This document shows positions 8,577 through 16,829 of a stretch of 64,000 nucleotides of DNA, piece after piece. The notes under the pieces are model-generated. The model ran no database searches and was not told where the DNA came from. It saw only the letters and a list, made by a program, of their open reading frames with translations. This DNA comes from Corynebacterium meridianum (GTDB lineage Bacteria; Actinomycetota; Actinomycetes; Mycobacteriales; Mycobacteriaceae). The position numbers and the translations under genes are program-made. Position 1 is the first letter of the stretch; the number at the start of each line of letters is the position of its first letter. The stretch covers positions 330,947 through 394,946 of the forward strand of contig NZ_JAEIOS010000015.1 in assembly GCF_016342265.1 (NCBI RefSeq), in the 5' to 3' direction.

Positions 8577-9298
8577 AGCTTCTCCACCCGCTGCGAGGTC
8601 TCGTGTCCCGTCGCGCTGAGATCCTGGTCGGCGTCCCCCGGGGCGGGCACATCCTGTGGCTCGGACGCCCCGTCCGCCAGTGCCAGGGCGACCTCCTCGG
8701 CGTGTGTCGTCAGCAGCGCGTGTGAGGTACCGCGCACCCAGCGGACCTCTCCCACCTGTGAGGAGGCGGGATCGACGATCCGGTCGTTGTCCGAGACGAT
8801 CGAGATCACGCGGACCCCCTCCGGGACCGGAGCGTCGATCTCCCCATCGCACATCAACTGGACCAGGGACGGTCCGGTCACCGCGGTGACGAGAGCCCGC
8901 ACCAGCGGATTCCATGCGACCGGCTGACCACGGAAGCACGCCCCCAACCCGACGAGGGTGCGGACCCGGCCGGCGAACTCCGGAAGATGCGCGAGGCGCA
9001 GCCCCATGAGACCACCCAGGGAATGGCCGACGATGTCGAAGCGCTGGCCCGGCTCCAGCTCGCGCTCCAGGGCGGTGACGATGTCGAGGAGACACAGCTC
9101 GAGCCGATCCGTGCCGCGGTGACCGAACTCCACCCCGATGACCCGTCGGCCCTCGTCCCTGAGTCGGGCGGCGATCAGCGCGAAGTTCCCCGGGGAACTC
9201 ACGGTTCCGTGGAGCAGAACCACCGGGACGTCCCCGGCGACCGGGGGGAGCGGCTCGGGGAGGATACCCCGACGGGGGATGAGCAGGGCGAGATTCAC
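8573..9298 (-). CDS. Alpha/beta hydrolase (lipase-like)
   Basis: Predicted esterase/lipase of 241 residues. VPVVLLHGTVSSPGNF is the oxyanion-hole strand, FDIVGHSLGGLMGLRLA holds the nucleophile Ser, SDNDRIVDP the likely acid, and VRGTSHALLTTH the likely His. GTG at 9298 has an AAGGGG Shine-Dalgarno six to seven bases upstream; longer in-frame readings would overlap the upstream gene. No signal peptide is visible, so an intracellular role is more likely. The fold resembles the EstA/lipase class 2 group. The gap to the upstream paralogous hydrolase is 11 bp, and its stop overlaps the ferredoxin start. The substrate is unknown. Confidence 0.85.
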   Translation of the reverse strand: MNLALLIPRRGILPEPLPPVAGDVPVVLLHGTVSSPGNFALIAARLRDEGRRVIGVEFGHRGTDRLELCLLDIVTALERELEPGQRFDIVGHSLGGLMGLRLAHLPEFAGRVRTLVGLGACFRGQPVAWNPLVRALVTAVTGPSLVQLMCDGEIDAPVPEGVRVISIVSDNDRIVDPASSQVGEVRWVRGTSHALLTTHAEEVALALADGASEPQDVPAPGDADQDLSATGHETSQRVEKL

Positions 9299-9309
9299 GG
9301 GGATCCCCT

Positions 9310-10122
9310 TCAGCTGGAGGTGGTGGGCCGCAGGGATTCGAGGGTCTCCGCGACGAGGGTGCGCACAATTCTGCTCCGGGGCATTTCCGTGTGCAACACC
9401 ACGGCCCGGGGGTGGATGTCCTGCAGCCAGATGTTCTCCACCCCGGGGCCGTCGAGGAAACATGAGTCGGCCGGGACGACGGTGGAGTCGGTCCGGGTGG
9501 CCACACAGGTGTAACTGACCCCCGGTTCCGTGTCCCCGTCGGCGTTCAGCGCCGTGAGAAATGCCGAACCCGTGAACTGCTGACGCCCGGCCGGGCCGAA
9601 CACCGTCTCCGCCGCGCGCGTCGTCAACTCGGCCTGCCGTTCGGTGTGTACCAGCGGTCTCAGCAGGCCCGCCTCCCGGATACCGTGGTTGGGACTCGCC
9701 AGACAGACGAGGTGCCGAACGTGAGGGGCACCGCCGAGCATCCGCATCCACCACCGGGCGAGTACCCCGCCCTGCGAGTGGCCGACGAGGACAACCTGCC
9801 GCGCTCCGGTCGCGTGCAGGACCTGTTCGATGTAGGCGCCGACCTGTTCCGCTGAATCCTCGATCCGGTTCGTCGCCCGGTTACCGTAGTCGGGGATGAA
9901 CACCGCCCACCCCAGTGCCCGGAGTTGGGTGGTGAGATCCTCGAAGTCACCGCTGGTGACGGTGGTTCCGTGGATGAGGACGACCGGCCAGGGCCGTTCC
10001 GGTGTCGGGCGGGCACGCCAATCGTCCTCGACCCAGCCCCGGACCCGCAGCCGGGCACCTACCGGAACGGAGACGTCCAGCTCCGGGATCAGCCGCGGCA
10101 GACGGGCGGAGAGGTCCCTCAA
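9310..10122 (-). CDS. Alpha/beta hydrolase (triacylglycerol lipase/EstA-like)
   Basis: Predicted lipase/esterase of 270 residues, a second hydrolase beside the one downstream. WPVVLIHGTTVTSGDF gives the oxyanion region, VVLVGHSQGGVLARWW the nucleophile elbow, and DIHPRAVVLHTEMP near the C-terminus probably carries the His. DSTVVPADSCFL may hold the acid. The start is TTG at 10122, overlapping the stop of the HIT gene (TTGA); this coupling is the main evidence for the start. No signal peptide is seen. The two hydrolases share a common layout but are divergent, so they are paralogues or parallel recruits rather than a recent duplication. Confidence 0.85.
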   Translation of the reverse strand: MRDLSARLPRLIPELDVSVPVGARLRVRGWVEDDWRARPTPERPWPVVLIHGTTVTSGDFEDLTTQLRALGWAVFIPDYGNRATNRIEDSAEQVGAYIEQVLHATGARQVVLVGHSQGGVLARWWMRMLGGAPHVRHLVCLASPNHGIREAGLLRPLVHTERQAELTTRAAETVFGPAGRQQFTGSAFLTALNADGDTEPGVSYTCVATRTDSTVVPADSCFLDGPGVENIWLQDIHPRAVVLHTEMPRSRIVRTLVAETLESLRPTTSS

Positions 10123-10544
10123 GCGGGACGTCCGTCGTCATCCGTGCCGAGCGCGGCACGGAGCTTCGCCGCCGCGGCGTCCATCTTCTCCGGGTCGGTC
10201 TGATCGGCCGGGATAACGCGCTTGAAGTCGTAGTCGGCCATGCTCGACGTGGGGAAAACGTGGATGTGGGCGTGCGGGACCTCGAACCCGGCGATGATGT
10301 AGCCGGCCCGGGGGACGTCGAAGCACTCGGGGATCGCCGCGCCCACCATCTGCGCGACCTCGTTCAGATGTCTCCAGGTCCGTTGGTCGAGATCGGTCCA
10401 CCGGTCGACCTCCTCGACCGGGACCACCAGAACGTGCCCGTAGGACAGGGGTTCGATGGTGAGGAATGCGACCGCCCTGTCGTCGCGCCAGATGAATCGT
10501 CCGGGGATCTCGCCGTTGATGATCTTCGTGAATACGCTGCTCAT
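10119..10544 (-). CDS. HIT-family nucleotide hydrolase/transferase
   Basis: Histidine triad protein of 141 residues, with the catalytic triad HAHIHV at 91-96 and the [16 protein letters not shown]-terminus typical of HINT/Hit proteins. Such proteins hydrolyse nucleoside phosphoramidates or dinucleotide phosphates; the exact substrate is unknown. It is the first gene of a four-gene minus-strand operon with two lipases and a ferredoxin. A TACCCT -10 element sits 8 bases before ATG, suggesting a leaderless transcript. Divergent to purD. Confidence 0.92.
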   Translation of the reverse strand: MSSVFTKIINGEIPGRFIWRDDRAVAFLTIEPLSYGHVLVVPVEEVDRWTDLDQRTWRHLNEVAQMVGAAIPECFDVPRAGYIIAGFEVPHAHIHVFPTSSMADYDFKRVIPADQTDPEKMDAAAAKLRAALGTDDDGRPA

Positions 10545-10552
10545 ACCAATCC

Positions 10553-10558
10553 AGGGTA
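10553..10558 (-). promoter_or_regulatory. Leaderless -10 element of the HIT operon
   Basis: TACCCT on the minus strand, 8 bases before the ATG at 10544; no Shine-Dalgarno is present. Divergent to the purD promoter. Confidence 0.5.
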
Positions 10559-10626
10559 GCGGCCCCGCGCCGCCCGCGCCGCTCCTGGATTGCGCAGTTC
10601 CGCGCTCCGGCGGAAACCGGCGGCGG

Positions 10627-10632
10627 TAGGGT
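10627..10632 (+). promoter_or_regulatory. Leaderless -10 element of purD
   Basis: TAGGGT, 7 bases before ATG at 10640, placing transcription start at the start codon. Confidence 0.45.
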
Positions 10633-10639
10633 GGGGGAC

Positions 10640-11920
10640 ATGCGAATCCTCGTCATCGGATCCGGAGCCCGCGAGCATGCACTGCTGCGTGGCCTGGCAC
10701 AGGACCCCATCGAACCAGAACTTCACGTCGCCCCGGGTAACACCGGAATGGACCCCCTGGCGGCCCGACACACCGAACTCGACGGCACCCCGTTGAAGGT
10801 CGATGATCCGGCGCAGGTCACCGACCTCGCCCGCCGGATCGACGCCGATCTCGTGGTCGTCGGGCCGGAGATCCCGCTCGTCGCGGGCGTCGCCGACGCA
10901 CTGCGGGACGCCGGCATCGCCGTGTTCGGTCCCGGACGGGAGGCCGCCCGCATCGAGGGGTCCAAGGCGTTCGCCAAGGACGTGATGGCTGCCGCGGGTG
11001 TCGCCACCGCACACGCCGAGGCGCTGGAGTCCGGTGCCTCCGATGCTGAGATCGACGCCGCCATCGACCGCTTCGGACCGGTCTGGGTGGTCAAGGACGA
11101 CGGCCTCGCGGGCGGCAAGGGGGTCGTCGTGACCCGTGACCGCGACGAAGCCGTGGCGCATGTCCGTTCCGTCCATTCCTCGGGTAACCCCGTGCTCCTC
11201 GAGAGTTTCCTCGACGGCCCCGAGGTGTCCCTGTTCTGTCTCGTCGACGGCACCACCGTCGTCCCCCTCCTGCCAGCTCAGGACCACAAGCGGGTTCGCG
11301 ACAACGACGAGGGCCCGAACACCGGTGGAATGGGCGCCTACGCCCCGCTGCCGTGGCTGCCGGACGGCGCCGTGGAACAGATCGTGCGCGATGTCGTGGA
11401 ACCCGTCGCGGAGGAGATGGCACGCCGGGGTTGCCCTTACTCGGGCCTGCTGTACGCGGGACTCGCCTGGGGGGCGGACGGCCCGGCCGTCGTCGAGTTC
11501 AACTGCCGGTTCGGTGACCCGGAGACCCAGGCCGTCCTCGCACTGCTTGAGACCCCGCTCGCGCAGCTTCTGCACTCGGTCGCGAACGGAACACTCGCCG
11601 CGCAGCCGCCGCTCCGCTGGCGGGAAGGCTACGCATTGACCGTGGTCCTCGCAGCGCAGGGCTACCCCGCTTCCCCCCGTTCCGGGGATGTCATCACCGG
11701 GGCCGACGTCGACGGCGTGCTGCACGCCGGGACCGCCCGCAACAGCGACGGCGAGCTCGTTTCCGCCGGTGGGCGGGTGCTGTCCATCGTCGGGACCGGC
11801 CCAGACCTCGTTGCCGCGCGGGAGGAGGCGTACGGCATTCTCCGGGGTGTCACGATGGCCGGCGGTCACTACCGCTCGGACATCGCGGGACCCGCGGTCG
11901 AGGGACGCATCCGGATCTGA
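10640..11920 (+). CDS. purD: Phosphoribosylamine-glycine ligase (GAR synthetase)
   Basis: Second step of de novo purine synthesis: ATP-dependent joining of phosphoribosylamine and glycine. 426 residues with [16 protein letters not shown] at the N-terminus, an ATP-grasp core ([31 protein letters not shown]), the [12 protein letters not shown] signature and [14 protein letters not shown] magnesium site. ATG at 10640 matches the family N-terminus; GTG at 10631 would add three residues. Other purine genes lie further downstream (purB, purC, purSQL, purF, purM) but are not in one operon. Confidence 0.97.
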   Translation: MRILVIGSGAREHALLRGLAQDPIEPELHVAPGNTGMDPLAARHTELDGTPLKVDDPAQVTDLARRIDADLVVVGPEIPLVAGVADALRDAGIAVFGPGREAARIEGSKAFAKDVMAAAGVATAHAEALESGASDAEIDAAIDRFGPVWVVKDDGLAGGKGVVVTRDRDEAVAHVRSVHSSGNPVLLESFLDGPEVSLFCLVDGTTVVPLLPAQDHKRVRDNDEGPNTGGMGAYAPLPWLPDGAVEQIVRDVVEPVAEEMARRGCPYSGLLYAGLAWGADGPAVVEFNCRFGDPETQAVLALLETPLAQLLHSVANGTLAAQPPLRWREGYALTVVLAAQGYPASPRSGDVITGADVDGVLHAGTARNSDGELVSAGGRVLSIVGTGPDLVAAREEAYGILRGVTMAGGHYRSDIAGPAVEGRIRI

Positions 11921-11941
11921 CACGTTCCGGGCCGAGGGGTC

Positions 11942-11947
11942 TAGAGT
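11942..11947 (+). promoter_or_regulatory. Leaderless -10 element of ktrB
   Basis: TAGAGT, 8 bases before the GTG start at 11956; no Shine-Dalgarno is visible. Confidence 0.5.
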
Positions 11948-11955
11948 TCTACGGC

Positions 11956-13338
11956 GTGAGCAGAACTTCCCCGCGACGCGGTTCTGGGCCCCCGCCCCGT
12001 CCCCTCAGCCCGGCCAGGCTGGTGGCCGGCGCATTCGCCGTCCTGATAACCGTCGGAACCCTTCTCCTCCTGCTTCCGGCCTCACGGGTCGGGGACGGTG
12101 GAGCGGATGTCGTGACCGCGCTGTTCACAGCGACCTCGGCGGTCTGCCTGACCGGCCTGATCGTCGTCGACACCGCCACCTACTGGTCCCACTTCGGACA
12201 GGCGGTCATCGTCGTCCTGATCCAGCTCGGTGGTCTCGGGATCATGACGCTGGCGACGTTCACCTCCTGGGTCATCGCCGGCCGTATCGGGGTGAAGTCG
12301 CGGCTCAACGCTGCGGCGGAAGGCCGGGGGATCCACCTCGGTGACGTCCGTACCCTCCTCGTCGCCACCGTCACCTTCACCTTCGTCGCCGAGTTCGTCG
12401 TCGCGGTCCTCCTGACCCTCCGCTTCCACTCCTACGGTTTCGACTGGCTGGCGAGTATCTGGGAGGGCGGATTCCACGCCGTGTCGGCGTTCAACAACGC
12501 GGGCTTCGGTCTGCGCTCCGACAATCTCGTGCCCTACGCCCGGGACAGCGGGATCGTGCTGCCCGTCGCCGGGGCGATCATCATCGGTGGTCTCGGCTAC
12601 CCGGTGCTGTTGGAGATCGCACTGCGGACCCGCCGCCGCACCCAGGGCATAAGCAGGCTGCCCCAGATGTCGCTGACGGCCAGATTCGCCCTGACCGGCA
12701 CCACGATCCTGCTCATGACCGGCTGGGTCGGCTACGCGGTGCTCGAATGGCGCGGGGTCTTCGCGGAGTTCAGTCTGGGGGATAAACTCCTCAACTCCTT
12801 CTTCCAGTCTGTGACCACCAGGACCGCGGGCTTCAACACCGTCGATCTCGGCGAGTTCCACCCCTCGAGTCTCCTGCTCACCGACGTACTCATGTTCGTC
12901 GGCGGTGGCTCAGGTGGTACCGCCGGCGGCGTGAAGGTGACCACCGTCGCCGTCCTCGTCGCCGTCGTCATGGCCGAGATCCGCGGTGCGGAACACGTCT
13001 CGGCCTACAGTCGCCGGATACCGCAACGCACGATCCGGCAGGCGCTCACCGTCATCGTCCTCGCCGGGGTGTCGGTCGCCGGATCCATCGGGGTCATGCT
13101 GCTGCTCGCGCCCGAGATAGAGACGAACCGCATAGTCTTCGAGGTGGTCAGCGCCTTCGCCACCGTCGGCCTGTCCACCGGAATAACAGCGGACCTGCCC
13201 GCGGGGGGCCAGCTGCTTCTCGTCCCGCTCATGTACGCCGGCCGTATCGGCCCGATCACGCTCGTCGCGGCGCTCGCAGCCCGCAACCGCAACGGCATCC
13301 TCTACTCGCATCCAGTCGAAAGGCCCCACATTGGTTAG
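11956..13338 (+). CDS. ktrB: Potassium uptake membrane subunit, KtrB/TrkH family
   Basis: Cation-channel-like transporter of 460 residues that takes up K+. All four pore-loop filters with their key Gly are visible: AVCLTGLIV, FNNAGFGL, TRTAGFNTV and ATVGLSTGIT. About eight to ten membrane segments follow an Arg/Pro-rich N-terminus. Start GTG at 11956 lies 8 bases after a TAGAGT -10 box. The stop overlaps the start of the RCK-domain gene ktrA, so both subunits are coupled. Relation to the flanking purine genes is positional only. Confidence 0.93.
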   Translation: MSRTSPRRGSGPPPRPLSPARLVAGAFAVLITVGTLLLLLPASRVGDGGADVVTALFTATSAVCLTGLIVVDTATYWSHFGQAVIVVLIQLGGLGIMTLATFTSWVIAGRIGVKSRLNAAAEGRGIHLGDVRTLLVATVTFTFVAEFVVAVLLTLRFHSYGFDWLASIWEGGFHAVSAFNNAGFGLRSDNLVPYARDSGIVLPVAGAIIIGGLGYPVLLEIALRTRRRTQGISRLPQMSLTARFALTGTTILLMTGWVGYAVLEWRGVFAEFSLGDKLLNSFFQSVTTRTAGFNTVDLGEFHPSSLLLTDVLMFVGGGSGGTAGGVKVTTVAVLVAVVMAEIRGAEHVSAYSRRIPQRTIRQALTVIVLAGVSVAGSIGVMLLLAPEIETNRIVFEVVSAFATVGLSTGITADLPAGGQLLLVPLMYAGRIGPITLVAALAARNRNGILYSHPVERPHIG

Positions 13339-13993
13339 CTTCCTGCAACGCCGCTCACTGCCCCCCGTCGTCATCCTCGGCCTCGGGCGCTTCGGTATGG
13401 CCCTCGGCGAGGAGCTCGTCGCCTCCGGCGTCGAGGTCCTCGGGGTCGACGACCGGGAGGACGTGGTCTCCACCGCGGCCGGCATCCTCACCCACGCCAC
13501 CATCGCGAACACAACCAACATCGAGGCCCTGCGCCAGCTGTCGGTGCACGAATGCCAGCGTGCCGTCGTCGGCATCGGATCCAACATGGCGGCATCCCTG
13601 CTCACCGCCTCCGCCGTCATCGAGCTCGGTGTCCCCAACGTGTGGGCGAAGGCGGACGGCGACGCGCACGCGAAGATCCTCACCCAGATCGGGGTCCACC
13701 ACGTCATCCGGCCCGAGAGGGACACCGGCCGCCGGATCGCCCACCTCATGACGGGCAACGTCGAGGAGTACGCCGAGTTCGACCGGGACTTCGCCGTCGT
13801 CAAGCTGGCCCCGCCGATGTCGATGCTCGGCAAACAGATCAGTGCCGTACCCCCGGGAATCCACATCGTCGCGGTCCGTCATCCCGGGGCCCGGTTCGTC
13901 GTGGCGCGACCTGATGAGACCATCCGGTCCGGTGACCTCGTGATCGCGGCCGGTGACCCCGAGGTGCTGGAGGCGTTCGTCGCGGCCGGCTGA
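13331..13993 (+). CDS. ktrA: Potassium uptake regulatory subunit, KtrA/TrkA (RCK) family
   Basis: Cytoplasmic gating ring protein of 220 residues that binds nucleotides and controls KtrB. The RCK_N Rossmann motif is VVILGLGRFGMALGEEL, with acidic VLGVDDRED at the end of the second strand; the RCK_C domain spans about 135-220 (FAVVKLAPPMSMLGKQI...). The start is TTG at 13331, eight bases inside ktrB, which fits translational coupling. Confidence 0.92.
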   Translation: MVSFLQRRSLPPVVILGLGRFGMALGEELVASGVEVLGVDDREDVVSTAAGILTHATIANTTNIEALRQLSVHECQRAVVGIGSNMAASLLTASAVIELGVPNVWAKADGDAHAKILTQIGVHHVIRPERDTGRRIAHLMTGNVEEYAEFDRDFAVVKLAPPMSMLGKQISAVPPGIHIVAVRHPGARFVVARPDETIRSGDLVIAAGDPEVLEAFVAAG

Positions 13994-14039
13994 TCCAACC
14001 GAACCGGTTATTCCGCGGAACTGATGCTCCCCGGCGTGC

Positions 14040-14045
14040 GATAAT
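14040..14045 (+). promoter_or_regulatory. Extended -10 element of leaderless purB
   Basis: TGC followed by GATAAT, 6 bases before the GTG at 14052. Confidence 0.5.
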
Positions 14046-14051
14046 GGCCCC

Positions 14052-15482
14052 GTGCCCGCAAAGAAGAAGATCGCCAACGTCCTGTCCACCCGCTACGCCT
14101 CCACCGAGCTGACCAACCTGTGGAGCCCCGAAGCCAAGATCATCATGGAGCGCCAGCTCTGGATCGCGGTCATGAAGGCCCAGAAGGACCTCGGGGTGGA
14201 CATCCCGGCGGATGCCATCGCCGCGTACGAGAAGGTCATCGACCGGGTCGACCTGGAATCGATCGCCGAGCGAGAGCGCGTCACCCGCCACGACGTCAAG
14301 GCCCGCATCGAGGAGTTCAACGCTCTCGCCGGGCACGAGCAGATCCACAAGGGCATGACCAGCCGGGACCTGACCGAGAACGTCGAGCAGCTCCAGATCC
14401 ACCGTTCCCTCGAACTCGTCCGGGACAAGGCTGTCGCCGTCATCGCGCGTATCGGTGAACGCGCCGCGGAGTACCAGTCGGTCGTCATGGCCGGACGCTC
14501 CCACAACGTCGCGGCCCAGGCCACGACCCTGGGCAAGCGGTTCGCCTCCGCCGCGGACGAGATGCTCGTCGCCGTCGAACGTACCGAGGGGCTGCTCGCC
14601 CGCTACCCACTGCGCGGCATCAAGGGACCGATGGGCACCGCCCAGGACATGCTCGATCTCATGGGCGGCAACGAGACGAAACTCGCCTCCCTGGAGACCA
14701 GGATCGCCGATCACCTCGGCTTCTCCCGGGTGTTCGACTCGGTCGGCCAGGTCTACCCGCGTTCCCTCGACTTCGACGCGGTCTCCGCACTCGTCCAGCT
14801 GGGCGCCGGCCCCTCATCCCTCGCGCACACCATCCGGCTGATGGCCGGCAACGAGACCGTCACCGAGGGCTTCAGGGAGGGGCAGGTCGGTTCCTCCGCC
14901 ATGCCGCACAAGATGAACGCCCGCTCCTGTGAGCGGGTCGGTGGGCTGCAGATCATCCTGCGCGGTTACCTCACGATGCTCGCGGACCTGTCCGGCCAGC
15001 AGTGGAATGAGGGCGATGTGTTCTGCTCCGTCGTGCGCCGGGTCGCGCTGCCCGACGCCTTCTTCGCTCTCGACGGACAGTTCGAGACCTTCCTCACCGT
15101 CCTCGACGAGTTCGGTGCGTTCCCGGCGATGATCGACCGCGAGCTCGAGCGTTACCTGCCGTTCCTGGCCACCACCCGCATCCTCATGGCCGCCGTCCGC
15201 GCCGGTGTCGGCCGGGAGACCGCCCACGAGGTGATCAAGGACAACGCCGTGGCCTGCGCGCTGAACATGCGGGAGAACGGTGGCGAGCAGGATCTGGTCG
15301 AGAGGCTCGCCGCAGACGACAGGCTCCCACTCGACCGGACGCAACTCACCGAGGCGCTGGCGGATCGGCACGCTTTCATCGGTGCCGCGGAGAGCCAGGT
15401 CTCCAGGGTCCTCACCCGGATCCAGGACCTGGTCAACCGGTATCCCGCTGCGGCTGCATACCGACCGGGAGAGATCCTCTGA
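14052..15482 (+). CDS. purB: Adenylosuccinate lyase
   Basis: Cleaves SAICAR and adenylosuccinate, releasing fumarate, in purine synthesis. 476 residues of the fumarase/aspartase superfamily. The catalytic loop signature GSSAMPHKMNARSCERVGGL is present, as are TSRDLTEN and AGRSHNVAAQATTLGKR. The GTG start at 14052 gives MPAKKKIANVLSTRYAS, the usual actinobacterial N-terminus, and lies just after an extended -10 box. Confidence 0.97.
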   Translation: MPAKKKIANVLSTRYASTELTNLWSPEAKIIMERQLWIAVMKAQKDLGVDIPADAIAAYEKVIDRVDLESIAERERVTRHDVKARIEEFNALAGHEQIHKGMTSRDLTENVEQLQIHRSLELVRDKAVAVIARIGERAAEYQSVVMAGRSHNVAAQATTLGKRFASAADEMLVAVERTEGLLARYPLRGIKGPMGTAQDMLDLMGGNETKLASLETRIADHLGFSRVFDSVGQVYPRSLDFDAVSALVQLGAGPSSLAHTIRLMAGNETVTEGFREGQVGSSAMPHKMNARSCERVGGLQIILRGYLTMLADLSGQQWNEGDVFCSVVRRVALPDAFFALDGQFETFLTVLDEFGAFPAMIDRELERYLPFLATTRILMAAVRAGVGRETAHEVIKDNAVACALNMRENGGEQDLVERLAADDRLPLDRTQLTEALADRHAFIGAAESQVSRVLTRIQDLVNRYPAAAAYRPGEIL

Positions 15483-15550
15483 CAGCCCACGGGACGCTGT
15501 CGCACAGCTGACTGACAGGATCCTGCAAGCACATTCGTGGCTCGACACGC

Positions 15551-15556
15551 TAGATT
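15551..15556 (+). promoter_or_regulatory. Leaderless -10 element of the esterase/lipid aminoacylation operon
   Basis: TAGATT, 7 bases before ATG at 15564. Confidence 0.5.
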
Positions 15557-15563
15557 CGTCGGC

Positions 15564-16829
15564 ATGATCGAACTACCCGCCATCCCGCTCACGGGGTCAG
15601 CCGCTGTCGTGGTGACCGTTTTCATCCTCGCGGGAGCCGGTGTCCTCGCTGCCGTGGGTGCCCGCAGGTCCGAACTCAGGCGACGGACCCTGTGGGCCGC
15701 CGGTGCAGGTCTCGCGCTCACCGTCCTCTCCTGGCTGATCATCGAGCACGTCTGGAGGCCGTTCCCGGATTCGCTTCCGTTCCGGATCTATCTCGCCGGA
15801 GCGGTGGCGTTCTTCGTCATCGCTGCTCTGGTGCTGCAGAAGGGAAGGCGGCTGATCCTGGTCATCCCGGCGGTTCTCGGGGTGGTGTCCACCGCCGCGG
15901 TGGTCAACCAGATCTACCAGAGCTATCCCACGCTGCGGTCCCTGGATCCGTCCCCGGTCGCGGTGGAGATGAGCTACCCGGAGTTCCGGGACCTGACCCG
16001 GGCCCCGCAGATCAAGGGCCATGACGCCGCCGCACTCGTCACCCTCCCGCTGGATGCGACGGAATCGAAGTTCACGCACCGCGACGCGATCGCCTGGATC
16101 CCCCCGGTGTACTTCTCCGACCCCGAAGTGAAGCTTCCGGTCATCGTGCTGCTCGCCGGGAACCCCGGGGCCCCGGACCAGTGGTTCAACGCCGGTGGTG
16201 CCAGTGACACCCTCGCGGACTACCAGGCCCGGCACGGCGGCGTCACCCCGATCGTGATCAGCGTGGACGGCACCGGGAGCTTCGGTGCGAATCCGCTGTG
16301 CATCAACAGTGAACGGGGACAGGTCCAGACCTGGCTCGCCGTCGACGTCCCCGCGGGGATCCGGGAGAAACTGCGGGTCGACCCCGACCAGTCCCGGTGG
16401 ACGATCGGGGGACTGAGCTACGGTGGGACGTGCTCGCTGCAGGTTCTGGTCAACCATCCGGACTCCTACGGCGCCTTCCTCAACTACTCCGGGCAGGCTG
16501 AACTCGGCACCGGCAACCACAGGGAGACCGTCGACGAGTACTTCGGTGGCAGCGAACTCTCCTTCATCCGGGCGAACCCCGCGGATCAGCTGGCCGAAGC
16601 CATCAGGGAGGGATCCACCGCATACACCGGGATCGCCGGACGTTTCGTCGCCGGTGAGGACGACCACGAGGCGATAGAGGACCTGAAGATGATGCGGAAG
16701 GTGACCAGTGACGCAGGGATGCAGACCGAGTTCCTCACGGTCCACGGAAGCCACGACTACAAGACCTGGCGCAACGCCTTCCGGGAGACCCTTGACTTCG
16801 CGGCCCAGCGGGGGGGTCTGAATCGATGA
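15564..16829 (+). CDS. Membrane-anchored esterase (Ag85/putative esterase fold), partner of lipid aminoacylation
   Basis: 421 residues: four predicted membrane segments in the first 110 residues, then an alpha/beta hydrolase domain of the putative esterase family outside the membrane. LPVIVLLAGNPGAPDQWF forms the oxyanion region, GGLSYGGTCSLQVL the nucleophile elbow, VAGEDDHEAIEDLK probably the acid and VHGSHDYKTW the His. Its stop overlaps the ATG of the next gene (ATGA). In C. glutamicum an esterase encoded directly upstream of the aminoacyl-lipid synthase is needed for alanyl-phosphatidylglycerol formation; this pair has the same order, so the same role is inferred. The start ATG is preceded by a leaderless promoter. 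Confidence 0.8.
   Translation: MIELPAIPLTGSAAVVVTVFILAGAGVLAAVGARRSELRRRTLWAAGAGLALTVLSWLIIEHVWRPFPDSLPFRIYLAGAVAFFVIAALVLQKGRRLILVIPAVLGVVSTAAVVNQIYQSYPTLRSLDPSPVAVEMSYPEFRDLTRAPQIKGHDAAALVTLPLDATESKFTHRDAIAWIPPVYFSDPEVKLPVIVLLAGNPGAPDQWFNAGGASDTLADYQARHGGVTPIVISVDGTGSFGANPLCINSERGQVQTWLAVDVPAGIREKLRVDPDQSRWTIGGLSYGGTCSLQVLVNHPDSYGAFLNYSGQAELGTGNHRETVDEYFGGSELSFIRANPADQLAEAIREGSTAYTGIAGRFVAGEDDHEAIEDLKMMRKVTSDAGMQTEFLTVHGSHDYKTWRNAFRETLDFAAQRGGLNR

Noticed and set aside
9298..9754. Longer 5' extension of the downstream lipase frame
   Set aside because: It would overlap the upstream lipase gene almost entirely in another frame; the extension is Arg/Gly-rich noise, and GTG 9298 has a good Shine-Dalgarno.
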